From NCBI GenBank assembly GCA_039583875.1, contig CM077160.1, positions 117,601,895 to 117,665,894 on the forward strand: DNA of 64,000 nucleotides, given 5' to 3'. Numbering within the stretch: the first letter of the stretch is position 1; each line of letters opens with the position of its first letter. This document shows positions 53,691 to 63,530 of the stretch, piece by piece. This DNA is from Platanthera guangdongensis (lineage: Eukaryota > Streptophyta > Magnoliopsida > Asparagales > Orchidaceae). The position numbers and the translations under genes were made by a program. The notes beneath the pieces are model-generated. The model saw only the letters and a program-made list of their open reading frames with translations. It searched no databases and was not told where the DNA came from.

Positions 53691-55524
53691 TTTCGAAGTC
53701 AAACGGGATGTCCTTGGCCAGCAAATTTGTGAGGGGCTTGGATATGGAGGAGAAATCACTGATGAATCTTCTGTAGAAACCGGCATGTCCCAAGAAGCTG
53801 CGGATCCCCTTGGCGGAAGATGGAGGAGGAAGATTTTTGATGATACTGACTTTTGCTTGGTCGACTTCGAGCCCCCTGTGAGAGACTTTGTGGCCTAAGA
53901 CAATGCCCTCGCGAACCATGAAATGGCATTTTTCCCAATTCAAGACAAGGTTTGTATCCTCACAACGCTTCAGAGCTTTGTCTAGATTCACAAGGCAGGA
54001 ATCGAAGCTGTTACCAAAAAGGGAAAAATCGTCCATGAAGACTTCGAGAAAGTCTCCAATCATGTCACCGAAGATGGCAATCACGCATCGCTGGAAGGTT
54101 GCTGGGCCGTTGCACAATCCGAATGGCATTCTCCTGAATGCGAAGGTGCCGGAAGGGCATGTAAACGTCGTTTTGTCTTGGTCATCGGGGTCAACTGTGA
54201 TTTGATTGTATCCAGAGTACCCGTCGAGGAAACAATAGTATTCCTGACCGGCCAATTTTTCCAGCATTTGGTCGATGAAGGGCAGCGGGAAATGATCTTT
54301 GCGGGTGGCCTCATTCAGTTTCCGGTAGTCTATGCAGACTCTCCACCCGGTGACCACGCGGGTGGGTAATAATTCATTCTTTTCGTTGGCCACCACCGTA
54401 ATCCCGCCCTTTTTGGGCACCACTTGCACTGGGCTGACCCATTTGCTGTCGCTGATTGGGTAAATGATACCTGCATCAAGCAATTTTATTACTTCGGCCT
54501 GTACCACTTCATGCATCTTGGGGTTCAGTCGCCTTTGAGGTTGTGCCAACGGCTTGTATTGATCTTCAAGCAGAATCTTGTGCATGCAAAACGCCGGGCT
54601 GATCCCTTTTATGTCAGCTAATGAACGTCCAAACACATTTTTGTATTTCTTTAAGACATTGACCAAGGCGAGTTCGTTGTCGACGGAGAGAGATGCAGAG
54701 ATAATGACTGGGCACGCTGTGCCTTCCTCTAAGAAAGCGTATTTCAGGGATTCAGGCAGTGTCTTCAGAGTTGTGGCAGTGGTTGTGATGGTAGATGTGA
54801 TGAACGGTTCTTTGGTTGGATGCGGGGTGCTCGGAACATTAGTGGCATCCTCCTCTTCCCACACTGGCTCGGCTGGGTCAAGAATCATTTCGCTGTACAA
54901 GTCCGGTTCGTCGATCAAATCTGCTTCGTCCCAATTAGTGATTCTGAGATGTTGGGAAGGTTCGTGGACGTTGAAAGAAATCGTTTCGTCCCCCAGGCTT
55001 AGGGTGAGCTCTCCTTGGTCAACATTGATAATGGCACGGGCCGTGGCAAGGAAGGGTCGTCCTAGTATTATAGGCACTTTGGGATCGGCCATCATGTCAA
55101 GAATGACGAAATCTGCTGGGAAGGCGAGGTTGTTGACCATGACAGTAAGATCTTCGACTATTCCGGCCGGTTGTTTTACCGATCTGTCAGCTAATTGCAA
55201 TCTCAGGTGGGTTGGCTGTAGAATCCCAACTCCTAGCTCGCGGAAGACGGAGAGCGGCATTAGATTTATTGAAGCTCCCAAATCACATAATGCGCGTCCG
55301 AATCGGTGGAGGCCAATTCTGCAGGGAATGGTAAAACTGCCCGGATCTCTTCGTTTGGTTGGGGAATAGTTGGCGAGGAGAGTTGAGCATTCTTCAGTGA
55401 GATTGATCGTTTTCAGTCCTTCTAAAGATTTACGCTGTGTGATGAGTTTCTTTAGGAACTTGGAATATCCTGGGATCTGAGTGATAGCTTCTGTCAGAGG
55501 TATACTTATTTGCACTCCTTTCAT
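53491..55524 (-). CDS. Athila-2 protease and reverse transcriptase ORF (677 aa)
   Basis: An uninterrupted minus-strand frame of 677 codons. Protease CDLGASINLMPLSVFRELG (Athila-type D-L-G instead of D-T/S-G), followed by a long linker, then RT: SPVQVVPKKGG, RVCIDYRKLNEATRKDHFPL, YCFLDGYSGYNQI, FRRMPFGLCNGPATFQRC and FMDDFSLFG. The last ~25 codons before 53491 leave the family frame at the T7 run 53687-53693, so the natural protein would have read on into RNase H and integrase. The first Met is probably internal; the family frame continues upstream past a further one-base shift near 55578. Polyprotein role: processing and cDNA synthesis in the particle. Confidence 0.92.
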   Translation of the reverse strand: MKGVQISIPLTEAITQIPGYSKFLKKLITQRKSLEGLKTINLTEECSTLLANYSPTKRRDPGSFTIPCRIGLHRFGRALCDLGASINLMPLSVFRELGVGILQPTHLRLQLADRSVKQPAGIVEDLTVMVNNLAFPADFVILDMMADPKVPIILGRPFLATARAIINVDQGELTLSLGDETISFNVHEPSQHLRITNWDEADLIDEPDLYSEMILDPAEPVWEEEDATNVPSTPHPTKEPFITSTITTTATTLKTLPESLKYAFLEEGTACPVIISASLSVDNELALVNVLKKYKNVFGRSLADIKGISPAFCMHKILLEDQYKPLAQPQRRLNPKMHEVVQAEVIKLLDAGIIYPISDSKWVSPVQVVPKKGGITVVANEKNELLPTRVVTGWRVCIDYRKLNEATRKDHFPLPFIDQMLEKLAGQEYYCFLDGYSGYNQITVDPDDQDKTTFTCPSGTFAFRRMPFGLCNGPATFQRCVIAIFGDMIGDFLEVFMDDFSLFGNSFDSCLVNLDKALKRCEDTNLVLNWEKCHFMVREGIVLGHKVSHRGLEVDQAKVSIIKNLPPPSSAKGIRSFLGHAGFYRRFISDFSSISKPLTNLLAKDIPFDFEKNVCRPSRLSKIDSSPLQSWWHQIGLCLSKSCATQAMLQSEQCSVKGKTKSFILFPTPAGLSTMLN

Positions 55525-55751
55525 GATCTCAAGGAATTTATGAAATTGTTTTTCAGCCTTTTCGTTTTGCAGTCGGTGGGGAAATGGCGCTTCACGGCGT
55601 TCTTCACAGGTTGTAGTACTGCCATGGGTTCTTGTGCGGTAGGTGAGGACGGGGGTTCCTTTATCAAATCGACGATGGGCTCGCGGAGTGATTGTGTGGG
55701 AGGGTCAGGAGGCGAGGCCCTCTCTAGGCTTTTTCCGCTTCTCAATCTCAT
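55521..55751 (-). pseudogene. Athila-2 gag-pro linker, frameshifted
   Basis: Short frame MRLRSGKSLERASPPDP... follows gag, overlaps the pro-RT ORF start and resembles the LRSGK segment found after Athila gag. It is out of frame with gag and with pro-RT, consistent with one-base shifts near 55770 and 55578. Confidence 0.55.
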
Positions 55752-56605
55752 AGTATGTACCGTTTCCTGTTTCTGATTGACTGAACATAGTAACGTTCCG
55801 TGAGAATCCCTATGGCGGTTTGTAGGCGCTGAATGGTGGTGGCTTGGTCATTGAACATCTCCATCATTTTGCACGCGTAAGAAAAAAATTGCTCTGTCTT
55901 TGACGAGAGATTGTGGTCGGTGGCTTCATCAGAGACTACTGAATTTATCTCTACCGGAAAGTCGGAAGAAGGCGGGTAGTTCCAATGCCTACTAGTTTGG
56001 GCAATGTTGTCTATAACTTCCCAGGCATCCTCACTGGATTTGTTAAACAGGGTTCCACCAGCTGCGATGTCAAGTAATGGCCGGAATCTGTCTGCAATGC
56101 CGAAGTAGAAAGTTTGGATTAGGAGGATGTCTGACATTTCCACTCTGCAGCATTCCCATCGCAGGGACTGGAAACGCTCCCATGTATCGAACAAGGTCTC
56201 TTCATTTCTTTGGGTGAAGGTGATTAGCTCCTTGTAATTGTCTATTGCTAGCATCGGTTGTCGGAATTTGGCCAAAAATTTCCTTTCGAGTTGTTTCCAG
56301 GATGAGGATATTCCCTTCCGAATATCTTGATACCATCGCTTTGCTTCGTCTTTCAGGGAGAAGGAGAAGAGTCGGATCCTCTGCTGCTCGTTGTTGGCAG
56401 CATTTGGAGTACAAGTGTTGTAAATATCTAAGAACCGCTGCACGTGGCATAGTGCATCTATTTTTCCGTCTCCGCTGAATTGACAGTTTTTGATGATGTA
56501 TTTGATGAGGTCAGGCGAGATCTCGAAACTGTTATTTCCCGTTTCTGCTCGGTATGTGAGGTTGATAAGGCTTGCTTTATAAGTCTGCTGCTGAATTGTA
56601 GTCAT
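55748..56605 (-). CDS. Athila-2 gag (285 aa)
   Basis: Minus-strand ORF from ATG 56605. Retrotrans_gag core: CQFSGDGKIDALCHVQRFLD, RIRLFSFSLKDEAKRWYQD, SWKQLERKFLAKF, NEETLFDTWERFQSL and FYFGIADRFRPLLD. No zinc knuckle, as is common in Athila gag. Ends at TGA/TAG after KRYIL, just before the linker frame, probably by a frame shift. The protein forms the virus-like particle; the leader starts about 175 bp after the PBS. Confidence 0.92.
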   Translation of the reverse strand: MTTIQQQTYKASLINLTYRAETGNNSFEISPDLIKYIIKNCQFSGDGKIDALCHVQRFLDIYNTCTPNAANNEQQRIRLFSFSLKDEAKRWYQDIRKGISSSWKQLERKFLAKFRQPMLAIDNYKELITFTQRNEETLFDTWERFQSLRWECCRVEMSDILLIQTFYFGIADRFRPLLDIAAGGTLFNKSSEDAWEVIDNIAQTSRHWNYPPSSDFPVEINSVVSDEATDHNLSSKTEQFFSYACKMMEMFNDQATTIQRLQTAIGILTERYYVQSIRNRKRYIL

Positions 56606-56780
56606 TAAAAGAGGCTTGAATGAAAAAGGGGTAGTAAGCTACTAGATCTCCTGTGCCTCGACCCTGCATTCACTGCGGCAAACACTACACACTAGAAGAA
56701 ACATCAGTCAAAACAAAACAATACTAACTCTTATAACAATATTGGAAGTCATCCGAAGTCGCTCTACAGTTGCATTCCCC

Positions 56781-56799
56781 GGCAACGGCGCCAAAAACT
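56781..56799 (-). other. Athila-2 primer-binding site
   Basis: Minus strand TTTTTGGCGCCGTTGCCGGGG (56776-56796 region) right after the 5' LTR. It contains TGGCGCCGTTGCCGGGG, the Asp-tRNA-type PBS usual for Athila. Confidence 0.85.
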
Positions 56800-58236
56800 T
56801 GATGCGTGTAATACGGCAAGCGCACCGGTCGCACAAGTAATAAAGTTTTGGGAATAAATCCCCAAGTGTCGGTCTCTTGAGGAATGCAATTAGCGTAGAA
56901 CGGCAACAGTACGAGAATATCGTTATGAGAGTTAAAAATAGAACAAAAAGGAAATAGCGGACTAGGGAGATTGTGGATGTTTGATCTACTGAACTAGTAA
57001 AAGCTATGCGGGTCGACGGCACCGCTTCGCAAGGTGAAGTGGGTTTGTCGGCCGCTATGCCGAACTTCAGTTGGGCGAGTGGAAGGGAAGCTAATGGATT
57101 GCAGTGTTCTTGTGTGGATTGCAATCAGACAAGGCACAGGAATGAAGTGGATGTGGGGTGAGCGAGGCGCATTCACAGACAGAACTCACAAGCATAAGAA
57201 GAAACTAACATTCCATTAACTAGAAAGTAAACTTGATGTTCAGGGATGGAAATGTTCATTACACTGCTCAAAACATTCATAATACAGAGGAAGGGGAAGA
57301 GGAGTAAACCAAAAGAGAATGAAGATCCACCGCGGGTCGTGGCCGGAGTAGCGAGTTGTCAATCCGCTTCCGGGCTCAGTCCAAGGAGGCTTCCGGTACC
57401 AACGATCTGTCACCTCGAAGGCCTTTAAGTCTGTTCTCTAGGTTATCTACTTCACCAACTCTGCAGGAAAGCTTGGAGTTGAAGTCACCAATGGCCGAGG
57501 GCTTCGCCGGAGTGTTGAAAAGCTTCGGAGTAGTTGGAAATGGCTTCCCGACGAAGGTGGAAGTGATGGAGCAGCTGGAGAAGTGAAAAGGCGATTCCCG
57601 CGCACTCTCCGATCGCAGCAAATGACAGGCGTTGACCTAAAACGCGGAGCAGGGCCTTATATACGGAGGCAGCAGAAGCAGTGCGCACGATCAGTGGCGC
57701 ACGACCAGTGGTCGTGCGCACTGTAGGTCGATGATCGTGCGGCTTTTCCAAATAAACCTGCAACCTGGACAAGAAGCATCAGCATATAAGCGCACGAGCA
57801 GTGGCGCACGACCAGTGGTCGTGCGCACTATGGCCAGTGCTCGTGCGATTACCGAGACAGGGTTATGAAAAAGGGGGTGTAATGCGCACGAACAGTGGCG
57901 CACGACCAGTGGTCGTGCGCAGTAAGTCCAGTGGTCGTGCGCAGTATTATGCATTATCGGAGTCTCCCGAGCAGTTCTGGAGCACGCACACGACCACTGT
58001 ACGAGCATAAGGGGCAGAAAGGCCACCAGAACGTGCACACCACATCCCCGAGATAGGGCTAAAGAATAACAACAAAATGGAAACACAGAAAGCACACAGA
58101 TGCGGGCCTACAGTGCACTTAATCATGAAATAGGTACATAAACACAAATAAGCAATAAAGGCTCTCAAGTGTAGTGCTAAGATGATAAAACTAGCCCAGA
58201 TGAGTCCAAAAATCAGTGTAAAATGTGGACTCATCA
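56800..58236 (-). mobile_element. Athila-2 5' LTR (1437 bp)
   Basis: TGATGCGTG...GGACTCATCA, the twin of 48484-49925. Three perfect 23-bp palindromes start at 57697, 57804 and 57897. Confidence 0.95.
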
Positions 58237-59629
58237 GACACCACAAGAGGTTGTGTTGACACACACATCATCTGTCGACACCAACAACAATTGTGCAGAT
58301 CATCTGTCGACATCAACTTGTGGCGACACATTCCAGTATTCCAGAATTGAAGCAGTCAGAAAATCAGTTCGACGATAGTCGAACTCAGTTCGACGAACTT
58401 CGAATGTAGGTCGACGAAATCAGCAGAAGTTCAGCTCGACGAAATCCAGCTGAGTTCGACGAACGTCGAACTCAGGTCGACGAACGTCGAACTCAGGTCG
58501 ACGATCGGTGTACTCGAAGGTTCTCAGCTCGACGAAATAAAAACTGAGCACGACGATCTACGAGTTCTGGTCGACGATTTTTTGAAGATTACAGGTGGCG
58601 GATTCCAAACTTTAGTTATAGTTGGCAGCAATAATTATGGCTTAATTAATGGAGATTAGCCATCATATTTAATGCCATACATTCTCGTGAATATAACCAT
58701 TTGGAGAACAAATTAAGTATGAAATAAATCATTAGTTAATGCAACTCAATTTCCGAGCAATTACCATTATCGGGAATGTTTCTTCCGTCATTAAAGCTAA
58801 AGAATTCAAATGTCTTTTAGATAGAATCAGTGAATACAACGAGAGATACAGAAGAAGAATACACAGTCAGACAATCAAAGAAAAACAGTCTGCATCATAC
58901 ATTCTTTTGGTCCTCTCTCTCAGGATTTGGACACAGTAGAAGCCAGAGAACGAAAGAAGCAGATAAGCTATAAGAAGAAGAAGAACAATCAAACAATATC
59001 AAAAGTCTTCTTCTTCCTTATCTCTGCAGGACAACTTCAAGGACAACAAACAACATATCAGTCAGAAGCTCCTGAAGATTCCTCTGGTCATGGCTCAAAG
59101 TCTGAAGGCCTATCACCCTGTACAAAGCTTCCCAGCATGAACCCCTTTCAATCTCAGGGGGAGCTTTGACAATATCTTTCAATCCACATAAATCTTCTCT
59201 CTGATTGTTGACAGAGAAGATAAAATCACTCTCTTCCTCCTCCTGTATAAAGGGTTGTCATCTCCCTTCAAAAGTGATTCCTGGTTGCAAGTCTCCTGAT
59301 CAAAAGACTTGAGTTGTTTTTGGGGACCTGATCAAAACCCATTGGTGTCAGGCACCTGATCAAAAACCTGAGTGGATTCCTACCAGGGTGGTAGAAGAGT
59401 GGATGTACCCAGTTAGGGGGAACCACTATAATATTCTTGTGTCGTCTGGTTGACCTTTTCATGTGTTCATGATGTTCATGTGTTTGTGCTTGTACTTTAG
59501 ATTTACTGCTTGGTAGTTTATTAGTTCTACACTTTTAACTTACAGCAAAAGCTGTAATAATTTTTATTATTGCATATATACTCTATTCACCCCCCTCTAG
59601 AGTATAGTAGATCTAACCCCTCACTTTCA
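58237..59629 (+). mobile_element. Copia-6 5' LTR, right part
   Basis: Resumes at GACACCACAAGAGG exactly where the homologous 3' LTR has GACACCACAAGAGG (62168) and ends CCCCTCACTTTCA before the PBS. Word array TTCGACGAA/GGTCGACGA at 58355-58575. Confidence 0.92.
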
Positions 59630-59630
59630 A

Positions 59631-59646
59631 TTGGTATCAAAGCCAG
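59631..59646 (+). other. Copia-6 primer-binding site
   Basis: TTGGTATCAAAGCCAG after the LTR; a Met-type PBS with A in place of G at one position. Confidence 0.85.
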
Positions 59647-59755
59647 ATTCCTTTGGTTGGACAAGCTAACCCTTGAACCAAAGATCCTTTGTTAGATCTA
59701 CACATTTATTTTATTTATTTCCTTTTAAATTTTATACACTGCTACATCCAAGAAC

Positions 59756-61060
59756 ATGGATTATGCAAGCACCAGAACTCCAGTGTGTAAACTAAATAGG
59801 TTTGCCATCTAGAAGGCAAGAATTAGATTGTATATGAACTCTATTGATGAAGATATATACAATTCAATTTTGACAGGTCCCATTACATCATTTGCAGCCT
59901 CAGAAGCCCAGAAAAAGCTAAAGCTTGTTGATGCCAAAGCTATGAACATATTGGCTCAGACCATGTCAGATGACATCTTTTAGAAGGTGGCTGAGTGCAC
60001 CTCTGCAAAAGCAATCTGGGATTCACTAAACCACATGGTTGTTGGCTCAATAGATGAGAGAAAAGATAGAAGATCAAGTCTTCTCACACTATATGAAAAC
60101 TTCAGAAAGGATGAAGAAGAAACAGTTGAAGTGATGTACAATATGCTTAGTTCCATCATCAGTGAGCTAAGAACCTTGGATAAAGAAATCACATTGACTG
60201 AAGTAAATGACAAGATTTTAATGTGCTTCCCAAGCTCATGGGATACCAAGATTTGGCCAATCAAAGAGGCTAGTAAACTTGAATGAGATTTCAACTGAAT
60301 CTCTTCTGGGAAAGCTCAAATCTTATGAGCAACTAATCAAGTCCAGAGAAGCAGTAGAGCAAAGAACTCCTCCTCTAGCAAGAAGAGAACACAACATTGC
60401 TTTCAAGGCAGCTGAGACGACAGTGGCATCATCAACAAATGAAGAACTGATGAGCCTGTTTGCTAAAAGGTTTTATAAGATGGAAAGAAGGACTTCAGAA
60501 GGGAGTCATCCAGAAATGACAGCAAGCCAAAATATGACCAAACCCCTACTAGAGAGAAGGAATCAAGAAGCAAGAATTACTACAAGCCCTCTTCCAGCAA
60601 GCACAAAAAGGACAAAGGATTTGTGGCTAAAACATGGAGTGACACAGAAGATGAATCCACATCTTCCAGCTCCAGTGAAGAAGAAGATGAGGCCAAGGCA
60701 AAGGAATTTTGTCTGATGGCAATCAATGCATCTTGCAGCAGTTATGATAGAGAATTTAAATATGATGGAGAATCAGATTTTGATGAAGAATCAGCAGGTC
60801 AAGTAATCTCAAACCTTGATTTTTCTTCAGAAAAATTTAAAACCAACTTCAGATTATTAGGTAAAAATCTTCAGAAAATCTTAGTTCAACATAATTCGTC
60901 GAACGGAGATCGACGACATCAATATTATTCATCGAACTCAAATCGACGAACTCTGAACAAAGATTTTGACATGAACTGTTCAGGAATCTGTGCTCGACGA
61001 AATGAATATAATTCGTTGAACAGAGATCGACAGAAAATGGACCACAGAAAATAATTATTA
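59756..61060 (+). pseudogene. Copia-6 gag remnant
   Basis: Starts ATG 59756 (MDYASTRTPVCKLNRF). Stops at 59813 (TAG) and 59982 (TAG) and a frame change near 60285 break it. UBN2-like gag: CTSAKAIWDSLNHMV, TLYENFRKDEEETVEVMYNM, DKILMCFPSSWDTK, SLLGKLKSYEQLI; then an acidic Ser-rich tail SDTEDESTSSSSSEEEDEA. There is no zinc knuckle, and pol is absent. The last part (60890-61140) is built largely of TCGACGAA/TTCGTCGAAC words, which read through as Asn/Arg/Ser-rich protein. Confidence 0.85.
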
Positions 61061-61145
61061 TCATTCTGTGAACATAGATCGAAGATCTCATCGAACATCG
61101 TCAAACTCAGTTCGACGATTCCACCAGAAATCGTCGATCCCAGAT
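60885..61145 (+). repeat. TTCGTCGAAC / GATCGACGA word array inside Copia-6 internal region
   Basis: Words ATTCGTCGAACGGAGATCGACGAC, ATTCATCGAACTCAAATCGACGAAC, GCTCGACGAAATG, TTCGTTGAACAGAGATCGACAG, CATCGAACATCGTCAAACTCAGTTCGACGATT and AATCGTCGATCC. Same vocabulary as the LTR arrays at 58355-58575 and 62295-62490. Confidence 0.9.
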
Positions 61146-61808
61146 TCTATTGACAGAAATTTTTGTTCTCTTAAAACTTATTCTCAAAGTCAGCATTTTA
61201 ATAATCCTTTCAATAAGTGGATAATCCCTCCTAGGAAATATCATCCACTTGGATACATGGATCAACCTAAATGCTCTTTTATTTCTGATTATTCTAAAAA
61301 AGAACCGGGATCCAAGGTAATCTGGGTTCAGAACTCCTAACATCTCCTTGCAGGAAAAAGATACATTTCCAGCCAATATAGAGGACAATTCAGTGGCTGA
61401 AGAGAGAGGCTGTTAACTCTCTAAGTTTTGATCCTAATCAGATTTGGGCAAGCAAAAGTGACTTCATGGCAATTCAAGCAGGAACACTATCTGCTCAAAT
61501 CTCTGCCCTCATTGCTGCCCCCATCTTCATTTAGGTGCCTGGCTCCAGTGCTTACTGTAACCAGGCAAGGGGAGATGCTTGTAAATGAAGCTGCAGAAAT
61601 CCCAGCAACATCATAGGGGGAGATTCCAGCAATAACAGCAGCAACAACAACAGATTATAGTGATACAGATTTGGGCAAGGATCAACAATAGCTGTAATAG
61701 CAGCAACAGCAACAACAGAAGTACATGATCCAGATTTGATTGTATTTCATTACCTTGTATTTTACTTGTATTTATGTACATAGTGTCCTCACCCAAATAG
61801 GGGGCGAT
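61146..61808 (+). other. Copia-6 3' non-coding region and PPT
   Basis: Short degenerate coding traces, (CAA/CAG)-rich sequence near 61625-61715, a PPT-like tract at 61612-61625 (ATAGGGGGAGATTCC) and the LTR-adjacent PPT at 61795-61807 (AATAGGGGGCGAT). Confidence 0.7.
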
Positions 61809-61969
61809 TGTTGGAACCATAGTTCTGATTTGGGTAAGGATCACTATTAGGTTTGCTTAGACTGACCCAAAATGTATAGTCAAGGGTCATAGGTTTATTT
61901 CTATAGTCTAGGCCAAGAGTCAACATCTCATGGATCAGCCTACAACAGCCTGTCAGAGACTCAAGCATA

Positions 61970-62260
61970 TCAGTCGACACTAGCTCAGTCGACACCAGAG
62001 GATCTGTGTCGACACCATCACAGCAATTGTGTCGACACTCCAGGCAGATTGTGTCGACACCCAGAAAGTCTATATCGACACACAGACAGACTGTGTCGAC
62101 ACTTGATCAAGATTGTGTCGACACCAGACATCAATATTGTGTCGACACCAGATAGCCAGGCTGTTTCGACACCACAAGAGGTTGTGTCGACACACACATC
62201 ATCTGTCGACACCAACAGCAATTGTGCAGATCATCTGTCGACATCAACTTGTGGCGACAC
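61970..62260 (+). repeat. GTGTCGACAC palindrome array in Copia-6 3' LTR
   Basis: About 14 copies of GTCGACAC or near variants, most in the 10-bp perfect palindrome context GTGTCGACAC, spaced 18-32 bp. Confidence 0.97.
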
Positions 62261-62294
62261 ATTCCAGTATTCCAGAATTGAAGCAGTCAGAAAA

Positions 62295-62490
62295 TTAGTT
62301 CGACGATAGCCGAACTCAGTTCGACGAACGTCGAATGCAGGTCGACGAAATCAACAGAAGTTCAGCTCGACGAAATCCAGCTGAGTTCGACGAACGTCGA
62401 ACTCAGTCGACGATCGTGTACTCGAAGGTCTCAGCTCGACGAAATAAAAACTGAGCTCGACAATCTACGAGTCCTGGTCGATGATTTTTT
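62295..62490 (+). repeat. TTCGACGAA / TCGACGA array in Copia-6 3' LTR
   Basis: About nine words of the type AGTTCGACGAACGTCGAA, CAGGTCGACGAAATC and CAGCTCGACGAAATC directly after the GTGTCGACAC array. Confidence 0.95.
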
Positions 62491-63530
62491 GAAGATTACA
62501 GGTGGCGTATTCCAAACTTTAGTTACAGTTGGCAGCAATAATTACGGCTTAATTAATGGAGATTAGCCATCAGATTTAATGCCATATATTCTCGCGAATA
62601 TAACCGTTTGGAGAACAAATTAAGTATGAAATAAATCAGGAGTTAATGCTACTTAATTTCCGGAGCAATTACCATTATCGGGAATGTTTCTTCCGTCATT
62701 AAAGCTAAGGAATTCAAATGTCTTTTAGATAGAGTCAGAGAATACAACGAGAGATACAGAAGAAGAATACACAGTCAGACAATCAAAGAAAAACAGTATG
62801 CATCATACATTCTCTTGGTCCTCTCTCTCAGGATTTGGACACAAAGTAGAAGCCAGAGGAAAGAAACAGATAAGCTATACGAAGAAGAAAAACAATCAAA
62901 CAATATCAAGAGTCTTCTTCTTCCTTATCTCTGCAGGACAACTTCAAGGACAACAAACAACATATCAGTCAGAAGCTCCTGAATATTCCTCTGGTCATGG
63001 CTCAAAGTCTGAAGGCCTATCACCCTGTGCAAAGCTTCCCAGCCTGAACCCCTTTCAATCTCAGGGGGAGCTTTGACAGCAACTTTCAATCCACATAAAT
63101 CTTCTCTCTGATTGTTGACAGAGAAGATAAAATCACACTCTTCCCACTCCTGTATAAAGGGTTGTCATCTCCGTTCAAAAGTGATTCCTGGTTGCAAGTC
63201 TCCTGATCAAAAGACTTGAGTTGATTTTTGGGGACCTGATCAAAACCCATTGGTGTCAGGCACCTGATCAAAAACCTGAGTGGATTCCTACCCGGGTGGT
63301 AGAAGAATGGATGTACCCAGTTAGGGGAAACCACTATAATATTCTTGTGTCGTCTGGTTGACCCTTTTCATGTGTTCTTGTTGTGCTTGTACTTTAGATT
63401 TACTGCTTGGTAGTTTATTAGTTTTGCACTTTTAACTTACAGCAAAAGCTGTAATAATTTTTATTATTGCATATATACTCTATTCACCCCCCCCCCTCTA
63501 GAGTATAGTAGATCTAACCCCTCACTTTCA

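Larger units (their letters stand above)
48484..58236 (-). mobile_element. Athila-2: Athila-like Gypsy element, minus strand, structurally complete
   Basis: LTRs 48484-49925 and 56800-58236, PPT at 49928-49940, PBS at 56781-56799, gag 56605-55748, pro-RT 55524-53491, RNase H and integrase down to about 51850. LTR ends are the inverted pair TGATG...CATCA. The 5-bp flanks (CGCCC left, GACAC right) do not match, so no TSD can be claimed; the left flank differs from the expected Copia-6 sequence by several bases. Athila assignment: D-L-G protease, FMDDFS in RT, Asp-type PBS. Confidence 0.92.
48222..63530 (+). mobile_element. Copia-6: Sirevirus-like non-autonomous element, split by Athila-2
   Basis: 5' LTR pieces 48222-48483 and 58237-59629 (first ~100 bp lost in the gap), PBS 59631-59646, gag remnant, non-coding region, PPT and 3' LTR 61809-63530. 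The internal region is only 2.2 kb and has no protease, integrase, RT or RNase H, so any movement needed proteins from another element. LTR copies are very similar outside the Athila-2 insertion. Confidence 0.88.
61809..63530 (+). mobile_element. Copia-6 3' LTR (1722 bp)
   Basis: TGTTGGAACCATAG...CCCCTCACTTTCA, complete and uninterrupted. It serves as the reference for locating the Athila-2 insertion in the 5' LTR. Confidence 0.95.

Noticed and set aside
54578..55369. 263-codon plus-strand frame
   Set aside because: Antisense shadow of the Athila-2 protease-RT frame.
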